Origin: Syntrophaceae bacterium
GTDB taxonomy: Bacteria > Desulfobacterota > BSN033 > UBA1163
Length of the DNA stretch: 53,737 nt
Reading direction: 5' to 3'
Assembly: GCA_013388645.1 (NCBI GenBank)
Contig: JACAEV010000112.1
Location: 1 to 53,737 of the forward strand
Positions 24,325-33,136 of the stretch are shown here, piece after piece. A program made the translations under genes and the position numbers. Position 1 is the stretch's first letter. The number at the start of each line of letters is the position of its first letter. Below the pieces are notes generated by a model. That model worked only from the letters and a program-made list of their open reading frames with translations. It made no database searches and was not told the origin of the DNA.

Positions 24325-24747
24325 CTACTTCTTTTCCGATACGACAATGGCCGTCACATCACGGACGTCCTCCCCGATATAGGGACGCTGAACCTTAACC
24401 CAGAGTTTTGAACTGGCAAGATCTTTCGCACCATCAAAGATGAAAAAGGCCTCATATAGATCGTAGCTTTCATATTTTTTGGGTTGGCCTGAGGTTCCTG
24501 AAGCACGGGGCATTGTATATTCCTTAGCAATGCCTTTGTAAAAGGAAGAAACTTTAGAGAAAGAATCTGTGGTTGTGTAAATCGTGGCTTTGACGTTGGA
24601 CATCTTGGCTGCTTGAGCAGCATCATTTGCCTCTTTGGTGGCCTTCTCATCAATCTTAGCACCAGGATAGAGTTTAAACTCTCCGGCAAAAATAAATGGA
24701 GAAAATACGAGAAAAATGAACAGGCTAACAATGGCTATCTTCTTCAT
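24325..24747 (-). CDS. Small secreted protein of the envelope cluster
   Basis: A 140-residue exported protein that I do not recognise. Signal peptide 1-21 (ending IFA) and a single small alpha/beta domain (FKLYPGAKIDEKATKEAND, then KATIYTTTDSFSKVSSFYKG and LYEAFFIFDGAKDL). The pattern resembles small periplasmic proteins that hold a phosphate- or peptide-binding strand, but no motif is diagnostic. It lies 27 bases after the HExxH gene and 41 before the next, with ribosome site AAGGAGGTAAC before the ATG, so it is part of the same transcript. Confidence 0.7.
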   Translation of the reverse strand: MKKIAIVSLFIFLVFSPFIFAGEFKLYPGAKIDEKATKEANDAAQAAKMSNVKATIYTTTDSFSKVSSFYKGIAKEYTMPRASGTSGQPKKYESYDLYEAFFIFDGAKDLASSKLWVKVQRPYIGEDVRDVTAIVVSEKK

Positions 24748-24774
24748 GTTACCTCCTTCTCATTTACATCTGGA

Positions 24775-26235
24775 TTAGGGTTTGATCCGTTCACGGTTGA
24801 TCTCCTTTATTTTTTCCTCAATTTGGCCCGTCCAGTACTCCGGGCATAACCGCTTGAGACTTTTAAGCATGTGGTCAATACCGATCAGATGGGCTGCCAC
24901 TTCCATGTTGCCCCATATCGCCGTGTCATTGGCGTTGTAACGGGTGCGGTCCGTTTTACATTGACTCATATGGGTTTTTTCGTGAGCGATAATCCCCTCG
25001 ATCACTTCCTCGGGTGTGCAGTTCTTCCTGGCTTTCTCGCGGTAAGCTTGTTCGTTTACAAGATTGCAGTTCTCGTCAACTCCAATCTCATCACCCGCTC
25101 CCAACCCCTCACCTTCCTCATTTCCTCCAGCAGAGCTACTCCCAGCACCCGGGTCGCCTGGTTTTTTGTCGCACTCTAAAACACCTGCTGGAGGAGGTGA
25201 GCCGTAGAGTATTTCATAGGCCTTCCGATCGACATAACATTTATACTTGTCCATGTCTGTTGTTTTCTGTCTTGTAGCTTTGTCCAAATAGGCTTGGGCA
25301 TATGCCAGATCGTGCCTGATCGCTTCGATCAAGTGCGGGCAAGGGTCGTTGGGTTTAAACTTCCAGTGGACGGTCAGGGTCTGCTCAAAACGAGGTTTTT
25401 TCTCTTGGAGCAGGGTCTGAGAGCCGCTGCAACCGTTGGGGTTGAAGTCTATGAATACGTTGGTGGCTGCGCCGCCCAAGGGCGTTGACAGCATGTACGG
25501 ATTGGCGAGAACGACCGTGTTGGAATTTTGTGACCCAATAACTGTCTGGCTTGGTTTCGATCCGGGCGGTACAGGTTCCCACTCGAGTCGATTCTCCGTT
25601 GTGATTCCTGTGCACACATTGTGGCGCTGAGTGACGGAGTAACCGGACGTGGCCTGGAATACTTTCGTATCCAAAAAAAGATGGTATCTGCCCGCAGGCA
25701 TCCCGCCTTGCCCGGAAGACCCGGTTTTATCCGCGTATTTCCCGTCAGAAACACGGTTCATGGAAAAGCCGGGTCTATAATTGAAGGTGGTTTTGAATTT
25801 TTTTTGGGCCACTTCCGGTTCCAGAATCACTTGTTTAAGGTTCAACGCTGTTCTTTCCCAGTTTCCCGGTCTACGGATATCTAAATTTGATCGGGTACGA
25901 TGGATAGGCGTACAATCGGTCTTGTCGTACACCGTTTTAACATCCTTTTCTTGAAGATACTTGAGGTCATGTGTGACATCTCCTACCATGGCTTTACCGT
26001 TCTGTATGCAGACCTTTGCTTTTGTTGTCATGACATGTTGTGTTGAAAGCCCCTTGCCCGTGACCGTAGTGCCCGATGATGCCTGAAGAGGTTCGCTCGC
26101 CTTATTGGCTTCGTATTGAATTGTGATTTCCCCTATTACCTGGGAACTATCTGCAAAAGCAGAGTGAAACCACATCCCCATCCATAATGCGGCGAATAAC
26201 GACAAACTTATTTTCAGAATAGCTTGCTTTGCCAT
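24775..26235 (-). CDS. Secreted putative zinc metallopeptidase (HExxH)
   Basis: A 486-residue exported protein. Signal peptide 1-28 (ending AFA). Residues 30-330 form a large beta-rich region with scattered cysteines; a Gly/Ser/Glu-rich linker (about 355-380) follows. The C-terminal domain holds HEKTH (418-422) inside EGIIAHEKTHMSQC, and a Glu at 445 (NMEVAAH) could be the third zinc ligand, as in gluzincins. Conserved cysteines nearby may form disulfides. I know no named family for it. The ATG at 26235 lies 39 bases after the OmpA gene. A peptidase role is inference from the motif. Confidence 0.68.
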   Translation of the reverse strand: MAKQAILKISLSLFAALWMGMWFHSAFADSSQVIGEITIQYEANKASEPLQASSGTTVTGKGLSTQHVMTTKAKVCIQNGKAMVGDVTHDLKYLQEKDVKTVYDKTDCTPIHRTRSNLDIRRPGNWERTALNLKQVILEPEVAQKKFKTTFNYRPGFSMNRVSDGKYADKTGSSGQGGMPAGRYHLFLDTKVFQATSGYSVTQRHNVCTGITTENRLEWEPVPPGSKPSQTVIGSQNSNTVVLANPYMLSTPLGGAATNVFIDFNPNGCSGSQTLLQEKKPRFEQTLTVHWKFKPNDPCPHLIEAIRHDLAYAQAYLDKATRQKTTDMDKYKCYVDRKAYEILYGSPPPAGVLECDKKPGDPGAGSSSAGGNEEGEGLGAGDEIGVDENCNLVNEQAYREKARKNCTPEEVIEGIIAHEKTHMSQCKTDRTRYNANDTAIWGNMEVAAHLIGIDHMLKSLKRLCPEYWTGQIEEKIKEINRERIKP

Positions 26236-26274
26236 GACACCGAGCTACATCCTGAGCTCATGTTTTGTGAGAAG

Positions 26275-27126
26275 CTACTGTTTTACCAGCTCAACGCGGC
26301 GGTTTTTGGCTTTTCCTTCCTCGGTATCATTTGAAGTAACGGGGGCCAAAGGACCTACACCGCCAGCCTTAAGACGGTCTGGTGCAATCTTGTATTTTGA
26401 AACCAGTTCTTTGACCACAGCCTCGGCTCTTTGCTGTGAGAGCTTCATATTATAATCAAGGCCACCGACATTATCGGTGTGACCTACCACGTAGAGTTTC
26501 AGCTTGGCATCCTGTTGAAGCAGTTTTGTTATTTCTTTCAAAGCGGGTTCGGATTCGGGCTTGACATCAGCTTTGTTGAAATCGAAGTAGATTCCGTAAA
26601 TGGCTACATGACCAGTAGAACTTAAACCCTCGGCCATGAACTTGGCATTGGCAACTATTTCCTGAGTCATTGCCTGTTTTTCGACAACCGTAAGGTGGAT
26701 ATTTTCGGCGTCGGTATCAATGTGAATCCAAGCCCAAATTTCCTTATCGTCTTTAACGAGTTTCATGGATGTTCTGTAAGGTTTTTTGGGATCAATCACC
26801 CAGAAGGTTCCTCCAATCTTTTCGATGGCATTTGTGTAATTACGTGACACCTGGATGTATGAATATTTCCCTTTAAATCCCTTTTTTGTTGAATAACCTG
26901 TATAGAGTTTCCGCCCCTCAACCGTAACCTTTTGTTTTGTTGCGGGATCAATGAAGTCAAAGGCGTCAAATTCCTTTGATTCGCAAGTGTAAAGATAGTA
27001 TCCTTCCATTCTTGAAAAGAGCGGATGATCCTTACAACCCTTTTTATCCTCCTGGGCCGATGCGATCCCTGTGGCCAACAAAATTCCCAACATCAAACCC
27101 AAAATAGTTTTCACTGTCTTTTTCAT
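26275..27126 (-). CDS. OmpA-domain envelope protein
   Basis: A 283-residue exported protein. Signal peptide 1-23 (ending ASA), a central domain of unknown type (about 25-165) with Tyr- and Lys-rich strands, and a C-terminal OmpA/MotB peptidoglycan-binding domain (about 178-283). That domain has IYFDFNKADVKPES, VVGHTDNVGG, LSQQRAEAVVKELV and AKNRRVELV, all family hallmarks, so it should bind peptidoglycan non-covalently. The start ATG at 27126 has GAAGGAGG upstream; an in-frame start at 27195 is rejected. It is the first gene of the eight-gene minus-strand envelope cluster and has a promoter at 27309-27337. Confidence 0.88.
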   Translation of the reverse strand: MKKTVKTILGLMLGILLATGIASAQEDKKGCKDHPLFSRMEGYYLYTCESKEFDAFDFIDPATKQKVTVEGRKLYTGYSTKKGFKGKYSYIQVSRNYTNAIEKIGGTFWVIDPKKPYRTSMKLVKDDKEIWAWIHIDTDAENIHLTVVEKQAMTQEIVANAKFMAEGLSSTGHVAIYGIYFDFNKADVKPESEPALKEITKLLQQDAKLKLYVVGHTDNVGGLDYNMKLSQQRAEAVVKELVSKYKIAPDRLKAGGVGPLAPVTSNDTEEGKAKNRRVELVKQ

Positions 27127-27308
27127 TGGTCCTACCTCCTTCTCGTAAAAAGATCTTCTCTTTGATCCAAGGCAAAAAAAAACCCATTTGGTCAAACTTC
27201 CAATATTCAGTGTCGGAAAATTGACTCAAAAAGGGCATCCTGGAATTTTAAATGGGCTTCTCATCATGGATATCTCGAAATCCTTTAGCCCACTTCAAAA
27301 CCCAAACC

Positions 27309-27337
27309 TATTTAACTAATTATTTAAAAAATGTCAA
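27309..27337 (-). promoter_or_regulatory. Candidate promoter of the envelope cluster
   Basis: On the minus strand: TTGACA (27337-27332), a 17-base spacer and TAAATA (27314-27309), about 180 bases before the OmpA gene start. The -10 box is only fair, so this is a candidate. Confidence 0.42.
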
Positions 27338-27433
27338 TGTGTTATTCATATTAGACGAATTTGAGAATAGAATATTCGTGAAACTTTTTCTTATTTATGA
27401 TAAGAATGCAAGGATCGAAAAGGAGAAATAAAT

Positions 27434-28321
27434 TTGTCCTGGCCGGCCTTGTGGGCAATTATATTCTGGGGATTATCTTTCATAGCTACCAAAGTGGTCC
27501 TGAGGGAGATCCATCCCTTTACCCTTCTGACGCTGCGGTTTGGAATGGGCGGTTTGCTTCTTCTCCTTTTTCAACTCAAGAAGGATAAATATTTTCTAAA
27601 AAAATTTAATTCCAAAGATTGGCTTTCCATTATTGTATTGGCCCTCGTGGGAGTTTCCGGTCACACCCTTCTTCAAGCGTATGGACTTCTCTATACCACT
27701 GCCATCAATACAGGATGGCTGATTGCCATTATGCCCCTCTGCATTGCATTTGCCGCTCGTTTTTATCTCGGAGAACCCATCACCCTCAGAAAAATCGGAG
27801 GGATCATCCTCGGTTTTTTTGGAGTCTCCTTGATTATTTCAAAAGGCATGTTTTCACTTTCTATATTTTATTTGGGCTCGACTTTTGGTGATTTTCTCAT
27901 CCTCATCAGTGCACTTACCTGGACGGCTTTTACCGTAGGGGGAAGGGAATTCCTTTCAAGGTTTTCACCGCTTGCGGCGATTACACCGATCATTATCATC
28001 GGGTCGGTCATCACTTTTCCTTTCACCCTGTTTAAATGGGAATGGAATCTTCTTTTTCAATTGTCTTTGGCGGCATGGATGAGCCTCCTTTTTTTGGGAA
28101 TATTTTGTTCCGGTCTGGCCTATCTTTTCTGGTACGCTGCCTTAGAGAAGAAAGACTCGAGCATTGTAGGAATATATCTTTATCTGGAACCCTTTGTAAC
28201 ATTGATCGGGGCTTACTTTTTATTGAATGAGGAAATTCGATGGATTACTCTCATGGGTGGCGGGATGATCCTTCTTGGAGTCTACCTGGCAACGCGGAAA
28301 AGTTTGATACAAAAATCTTGA
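27434..28321 (+). CDS. EamA/DMT-family transporter
   Basis: A 295-residue inner-membrane protein with ten predicted helices in two EamA repeats, of the drug/metabolite transporter superfamily. Recognisable blocks are WAIIFWGLSFIATKVVL near the start, LLQAYGLLYTTAINTGWLIA in the first repeat and LAYLFWYAALEKKDSSIVGI in the second. The start is a TTG at 27434 with AAAGGAGA about 9 bases upstream, which puts the first helix in the usual place. Substrates vary widely in this family (metabolites, amino acids), and none can be named. It is divergent from the envelope cluster. Confidence 0.9.
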   Translation: MSWPALWAIIFWGLSFIATKVVLREIHPFTLLTLRFGMGGLLLLLFQLKKDKYFLKKFNSKDWLSIIVLALVGVSGHTLLQAYGLLYTTAINTGWLIAIMPLCIAFAARFYLGEPITLRKIGGIILGFFGVSLIISKGMFSLSIFYLGSTFGDFLILISALTWTAFTVGGREFLSRFSPLAAITPIIIIGSVITFPFTLFKWEWNLLFQLSLAAWMSLLFLGIFCSGLAYLFWYAALEKKDSSIVGIYLYLEPFVTLIGAYFLLNEEIRWITLMGGGMILLGVYLATRKSLIQKS

Positions 28322-28437
28322 CATCCAAATTAATTAGTGATATCAAATGCCGCTGTAGAGCCTCATGGGCTAAAACCCATAGTTCCTACGAATGCTTCGA
28401 AGGGTAAAGACCGTTTTGGAAAAGGAGGGCAATCATC

Positions 28438-28641
28438 TTGGCAAAAGGGGTTGTGAAGTGGTTTGACACAAAAAAGGGGTATGGATTCATCGAACAACTT
28501 GGCGGCGATGATGTGTTTGTCCATTATTCGGGGATTACGGGGGATGGTTTTAAATCCCTTCGCGCAGGAGAGGAGGTAGAGTTCGAGGTCACCAAGGGTC
28601 CCAAAGGGCCTCAGGCGACCAATGTAACGAAGACGAGTTAA
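28438..28641 (+). CDS. Cold-shock protein (CspA family)
   Basis: A 67-residue single-domain OB-fold protein. The nucleic-acid-binding motifs are KGYGFIEQ (RNP1) and DVFVHYSGI (RNP2), the standard CspA pattern. It binds single-stranded RNA or DNA and melts RNA structure. The start is a TTG at 28438 with AAAGGAGGG upstream, giving MAKGVVKWF. It is a single-gene unit with a leader of about 120 bases. Confidence 0.93.
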   Translation: MAKGVVKWFDTKKGYGFIEQLGGDDVFVHYSGITGDGFKSLRAGEEVEFEVTKGPKGPQATNVTKTS

Positions 28642-29047
28642 CTCGCAAAGCGCATAGCGCCGCCTACCCTGCCTACTGGCAGGCAATCGCAGGTGGGCAA
28701 ATTCTAAGTTATTTTTAAGCACTCATTTCGAATGACCGAAACGGTTTTGTTTGGAATTTCGAATTTTTTTATTTGGACCTTGGTGCTTGTAATTTGAATT
28801 TATTATTTTCCGTGTTCTTTGATCTTTTTTAAGGATTCTTTCGTTTTTTGGGTCAAAGGCCTTTTAAGGATCCTACCATTTTTTCAATCCTCTTTTTTCT
28901 AATATCTCGAAAAGGATTCCTTCCAAATTAATTCCGTCAACCAAGTACTGAATGGAGGGCAACCCCTTACATTTATACTGGGGTGTCGAAGGGTTGACTT
29001 TATGAAGGGGAGTTTATTAAATTTGAATTTTAAGAACGTGGCAGAGG
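28642..29047. other. Gene-poor region with degenerate repeats
   Basis: About 400 bases without a credible gene. CTGCCTACTGGCAGG (28668-28682) forms a short hairpin, and a related block CCTACCAGGTGGCAGG is seen near 6159-6175. A stretch at 28728-28800 (GAAACGGTTTTGTTTGGAATTTCGAATTT) looks like a decayed copy of the word-repeat sequences found elsewhere. No clear promoter for the ABC gene stands out. Confidence 0.4.
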
Positions 29048-30802
29048 ATGAGGTCGTTTAAAACCCTTAAAATGGATTTCATTGAGAACCGATGGCGGAT
29101 CCTGGTCGGGCTTACGGCTCTCCTCATCGTGGACGTCCTCCAACTCTTCATCCCAAGGGTCATTAAATATGTGATCGATGATCTTACCTTAGGCATTGCC
29201 ACTCCTTCTCGGCTTATTTTTTATGGCGTAGAAGTCCTTCTCCTGGCTTTAGGCATCGGCTGTTTCCGATATGTCTGGAGGTATTTCTTATTGGGAGCGG
29301 CTCGCCGCATCGAAAAGACATTGAGAGACCGTTTGTTCGTTCACCTCCAAACTCTCTCCCCTTCTTATTTTTCACACACTAAAGTCGGGGACCTGATGGC
29401 CCATGCCACCAATGACATCGAAGCGGTCCGGATGTCACTTTCTTTGGGAATTGTGTTTTTAGTCGATACCATCATCTTGGGAGTGATGACAATCTTTTTC
29501 ATGATTTACATCCATCCCCAGTTAACCCTTTATGCCATACTCCCCATGCCTTTGATCACGATGATCACCCTTCTTTTTAGCCGTGCGATCCATCGCCGCT
29601 TTGAAATTCTTCAAAAAAGTTTTGCCTCCCTCACCGAGAGAGTGAGGGAAGCGATCGCAGGGATCCGAGTCATCAAAGCCTACGTTTTGGAAGAAAGGGA
29701 AAAAGAGAAACTCTCTCAGTTGAGCCGAGAATATATCCAGAAAAATTTAAATGTCACCAAAGTTTGGGGGATGTTTTTCCCGATCATCCTATTTTTCTCT
29801 AATCTCTCTATGGCCATCGTGCTTTATTTGGGCGGAAAGCTGACCATCTTCCAATCGATTTCCACAGGTGATTTCGTGGCCTTCATGAGCTATCTCGGGT
29901 TGCTGGCCTGGCCGATGATGGCGTTGGGTTGGGCAATCAATGTGATCCAAAGAGGGAGCGCTTCCATGACCCGGATCAATCGAATCCTTACAGAGGTCCC
30001 AGAAATCTTCGATTCTCCCCAAATCCTTCCATTAAACAGTTTAGAGGGAAGAATAGAGGTGAGAAATCTCACCTTTTCCCCGGGAAATGGGGGAAACCCT
30101 CTACTTCAAGATATCCATCTCACGGTCGAAAAAGGGGAGGGGATTGTCATGGTTGGAAGGACTGGGTCTGGAAAGACGACCTTCTGCAATCTGGTGGCGA
30201 GGATTTTAGAGCCTCCGCAAGGCCACCTCTTTTTTGATGGGATCGAGGCGCACCAAATCCCTTTGGAGGTGTTGAGGAAATCTGTTGGATATGTGCCGCA
30301 GGAAACCTTCCTTTTCTCAGATACGATTCGCGAAAACATCGCCTTTGGGAAACGGGATGCGACCGATCAAGAGATTGAAGAGGCAGCACGTCTCGCCCAG
30401 ATATACGATGAGGTGATGGAATTTCCGGAGGGGATGAATACCATGATCGGAGAAAAGGGGATCACCTTGTCCGGTGGACAAAGGCAACGTATTGCCATCG
30501 CCCGAGCCATCCTCATGAACTCCCCCATCTTTATTTTAGATGATGCCCTTTCATCGGTAGACATTCAGACGGAAGAGAAGATTCTGGAGGGTTTAGCGAG
30601 GTTCCTCCAGGGAAAGACAAGCATTCTGATTACCCATCGCATCGCTCCCCTCCGAAGGGCGGATCGGATTATTGTTCTTGAAGAAGGAAGGGTAGTTGAG
30701 GAAGGAAACCATCACACCCTTCTCTCTAAAGGAGGGGTCTATACCCAGCTCTATTGGCAGAGGCAATTGGAGGAAGAACTGGCAAAAGAGAATAATCGTT
30801 AG
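29048..30802 (+). CDS. ABC exporter half-transporter, subunit 1 (MdlA/BmrC type)
   Basis: A 584-residue fused membrane and ATPase protein. The six-helix export domain covers about 15-310 and the nucleotide-binding domain about 335-575. Walker A is VGRTGSGKTTF, the signature is LSGGQRQRIAIARAIL, Walker B is FILDDALSSVD and the H-loop is LITHRIAPL. The usual catalytic Glu after Walker B is Asp here (DDA instead of DEA). That marks the degenerate subunit of heterodimeric exporters. It is followed by its partner 85 bases on. It should export drugs, lipids or peptides; the substrate is unknown. Confidence 0.9.
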   Translation: MRSFKTLKMDFIENRWRILVGLTALLIVDVLQLFIPRVIKYVIDDLTLGIATPSRLIFYGVEVLLLALGIGCFRYVWRYFLLGAARRIEKTLRDRLFVHLQTLSPSYFSHTKVGDLMAHATNDIEAVRMSLSLGIVFLVDTIILGVMTIFFMIYIHPQLTLYAILPMPLITMITLLFSRAIHRRFEILQKSFASLTERVREAIAGIRVIKAYVLEEREKEKLSQLSREYIQKNLNVTKVWGMFFPIILFFSNLSMAIVLYLGGKLTIFQSISTGDFVAFMSYLGLLAWPMMALGWAINVIQRGSASMTRINRILTEVPEIFDSPQILPLNSLEGRIEVRNLTFSPGNGGNPLLQDIHLTVEKGEGIVMVGRTGSGKTTFCNLVARILEPPQGHLFFDGIEAHQIPLEVLRKSVGYVPQETFLFSDTIRENIAFGKRDATDQEIEEAARLAQIYDEVMEFPEGMNTMIGEKGITLSGGQRQRIAIARAILMNSPIFILDDALSSVDIQTEEKILEGLARFLQGKTSILITHRIAPLRRADRIIVLEEGRVVEEGNHHTLLSKGGVYTQLYWQRQLEEELAKENNR

Positions 30803-30884
30803 GAATTCGAAGTTCGGAGCAATTTGTTTTTAATTAGCTCTTTTACTCCTAACTCCGAACTCTAAACTCCGATCTGACGAGTTT
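30803..30884. repeat. Intergenic inverted repeat with GTTCGGAG words (copy A)
   Basis: GAAGTTCGGAG on the left (near 30810-30820) and CTCCGAACT plus CTCCGA on the right. The same words recur at 33004-33063 and 37449-37552. Confidence 0.6.
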
Positions 30885-30887
30885 TTT

Positions 30888-32999
30888 ATGTACACTGATT
30901 TTGGCTATATGGAAGAGGGGAAATTAGGGAAACCGTATGACCTGAAATTGATGGCCAGGTTGGGGGAATTTCTCAGGCCTTATTGGAAACTGATGGTTCT
31001 TTCCCTTCTTTTCGTTTTGATAATGGCTGGGTTAGACCTCTTGATTCCCTATTTGACGAAAGAGGCAATCGATCGATACATCGTCGTGGCGGCAAGAGAA
31101 ATTATTTTGAAGGAAGACGGCTCGTCTGAGGAGCATCGTTTCATGACCCTCTATGGTTCTTCGCTCATTTCTAAAAATGAGAAAGGAAAATTTCTTCTTC
31201 CTCCCGATGGATGGAGGGGAATGGATCGAAAAGAGATGGCCCTTTTTCAAAAAGCCGGTCTCCTTACGGAAAATCGATATTATCTGCTTATTCCGGAAAC
31301 CCAGAAGGAACATGACCTCTTAAAAAAATATCCTCATCTATTTGAAAGGAGTGGTTCCCATTGGTTCCTCTCTTTTGATCGGATGAAGGAGTTGAAAAAG
31401 GAAGACCTCCTCGTTTTAAGAGGGAAGGATGTGGACGGGGTTTTTCGGATCGCCCTTCTTGTTGTTTTTATTTTGGTAGCCAATTTTGGTATCAGTTTTT
31501 CTCAGGTCTATGCGATGGAGGTGGCAGGTCAAAAGATGATGCACAGCCTCCGCATGAAAGTTTTCTCTCATCTCCAAGCCCTTCCCGTCTCTTTTTTTGA
31601 TAAGAATCCAGTGGGAAGATTGGTGACCCGAATGACCAACGATATCCAGAACGTCCATGAAATGTTTACCTCGGTTCTCATCCATCTTGTCAAAGACATT
31701 CTCTTGCTGATCGGGATTATTATCCTGTTACTTCATCTCCATCGGGAGCTTGCCTTGGTCTCTTTCTCTGTCATCCCTTTTATTTTCGTCACCACCCTTT
31801 TCTTCAGTCGTCGAGCCAGGGATGCATTTCGGGAGATCCGGTTAAAGATCGCTCAAATGAATTCTTTCTTCCATGAAAATTTCTCTGGCATCAAGGTCGT
31901 CCAGCTCTTTCGCAGGGAAAAAGAGAATAGCCGACGATTTGCAAAAGTAAATCAAGGGCATTATCTGGCCAACCTGAGACAGATTTCCATCTATGCCTTT
32001 TTTGTACCGCTCGTTGAAATCCTGAGCTCAGGAGCCATTGCCCTTCTCCTCTGGTATGGAGGCGGAAAGGTCATTCAGGAGATGATCACCCTTGGAGCGT
32101 TGGTTGCATTTCTTTCCTATATTCGGATGTTTTTTCAACCCATTCGAGACCTTTCCGAGAAATATAATATCCTTCAATCCGCAATGGCCTCCCTCGAAAG
32201 GATCTTTTCATTACTTGATGAGAAGCTGAAGGAGGTCCTGTCCTCCTCTTCCGAAAAAGAGGAGATCAAGGGAAATATCGAATTTCGCCACGTTTCCTTT
32301 TCCTATAATGGAGAGGATCAGGTCCTAAAGGATGTCTCCTTCACCGTAAGGGAAGGAGAAACGGTGGCCATCGTGGGGGCGACGGGAGCCGGAAAAACTT
32401 CTCTGTTACATCTTTTCGAGCGATTCTACGAAATAGAGGAAGGGGCAATTCTTCTCGACGGGGTTGACATTCGGATGAGAGATCTCTCGCATCTCCGTTC
32501 CCAAATCGGGTTGGTGATGCAGGACACCTTTCTTTTTGCCGGGGATATCGAGGAGAATATTCGATTGGGGAATCGAGCGATGGATGAAGAAGCCATCCGA
32601 GAGGTGGCGCGCCTCGTCAATGCTGAGAAATTTATTCAACGGTTGCCTAATGGGTATCGAACGAAAGTGGGAGAAGGAGCGGAAACCCTATCCGCAGGGG
32701 AAAGGCAACTATTAGCCTTTGCCAGGGCTTTATCCATCAATCCTAAAATTCTTATCCTCGATGAAGCCACCTCTCATATCGACCCTGAAACAGAGCGATT
32801 CATTCAGGAAGGGCTGGTCCGGTTGCTCAGGGGGAGAACGGCCATCATCATTGCCCACCGGCTTTCCACCATCCAACATGCAGATCGAATCGTTGTTCTC
32901 CATAAAGGAAGGGTTCGAGAAATCGGAACCCATCCGGAGCTGATGGCCCAGAAGGGAATCTATTATAGACTTTATCAAATTCAGTTTGGCCAGGCCTAA
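30888..32999 (+). CDS. ABC exporter half-transporter, subunit 2 (MdlB/BmrD type)
   Basis: A 703-residue partner of the preceding subunit. The export domain has an extra stretch of about 110 residues (about 68-182) between its first two helices, a feature of one subunit in the BmrCD/YheHI-like heterodimers, probably an extracytoplasmic domain. The ATPase domain (about 455-690) has VGATGAGKTSLL, LSAGERQLLAFARAL, LILDEATSHID and IAHRLSTIQ. Its catalytic Glu is intact but its signature is altered (LSAGE for LSGGQ). That pairs with the degenerate Walker B of subunit 1, as expected of one inactive site. The ATG at 30888 lacks a clear ribosome site. Confidence 0.9.
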   Translation: MYTDFGYMEEGKLGKPYDLKLMARLGEFLRPYWKLMVLSLLFVLIMAGLDLLIPYLTKEAIDRYIVVAAREIILKEDGSSEEHRFMTLYGSSLISKNEKGKFLLPPDGWRGMDRKEMALFQKAGLLTENRYYLLIPETQKEHDLLKKYPHLFERSGSHWFLSFDRMKELKKEDLLVLRGKDVDGVFRIALLVVFILVANFGISFSQVYAMEVAGQKMMHSLRMKVFSHLQALPVSFFDKNPVGRLVTRMTNDIQNVHEMFTSVLIHLVKDILLLIGIIILLLHLHRELALVSFSVIPFIFVTTLFFSRRARDAFREIRLKIAQMNSFFHENFSGIKVVQLFRREKENSRRFAKVNQGHYLANLRQISIYAFFVPLVEILSSGAIALLLWYGGGKVIQEMITLGALVAFLSYIRMFFQPIRDLSEKYNILQSAMASLERIFSLLDEKLKEVLSSSSEKEEIKGNIEFRHVSFSYNGEDQVLKDVSFTVREGETVAIVGATGAGKTSLLHLFERFYEIEEGAILLDGVDIRMRDLSHLRSQIGLVMQDTFLFAGDIEENIRLGNRAMDEEAIREVARLVNAEKFIQRLPNGYRTKVGEGAETLSAGERQLLAFARALSINPKILILDEATSHIDPETERFIQEGLVRLLRGRTAIIIAHRLSTIQHADRIVVLHKGRVREIGTHPELMAQKGIYYRLYQIQFGQA

Positions 33000-33003
33000 G
33001 TGA

Positions 33004-33085
33004 AGTTCGGAGGGGTGAGTTCGGAGCCTTGACTAAAAACTCCGAACTAAATGCTCCGAACTCATCTGCAATCCCAATTGCAGAT
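33004..33085. terminator. Word-repeat hairpin (copy B) and second hairpin after the exporter genes
   Basis: AGTTCGGAG (33004-33012) and GAGTTCGGAG (33017-33026) pair with CTCCGAACT (33040-33048) and CTCCGAACTC (33054-33063). Directly after comes a perfect 9-bp hairpin ATCTGCAAT-CCCA-ATTGCAGAT (33064-33085). Together they should stop transcription from the exporter genes. Confidence 0.6.
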
Positions 33086-33095
33086 TGATGAAAGG

Positions 33096-33124
33096 TTGAC
33101 AAAATAGGATGGCTATCCTATATA
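33096..33124 (+). promoter_or_regulatory. Promoter with palindromic operator for the zinc-ribbon operon
   Basis: TTGACA (33096-33101), 17-base spacer and TATATA (33119-33124). A palindrome ATAGGAT-GGCT-ATCCTAT (33104-33121) lies exactly in the spacer, a typical place for a repressor to block RNA polymerase. The -10 box ends only 12 bases before the ATG at 33137, so the transcript may have a very short leader or start at the GTG at 33131. Confidence 0.6.
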
Positions 33125-33136
33125 GGAGAAGTGGTT

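Noticed and set aside
27397-27588. Plus-strand frame starting just before the EamA gene
   Set aside because: It overlaps the transporter in another frame with no family match; the TTG start with its ribosome site at 27434 explains the region.
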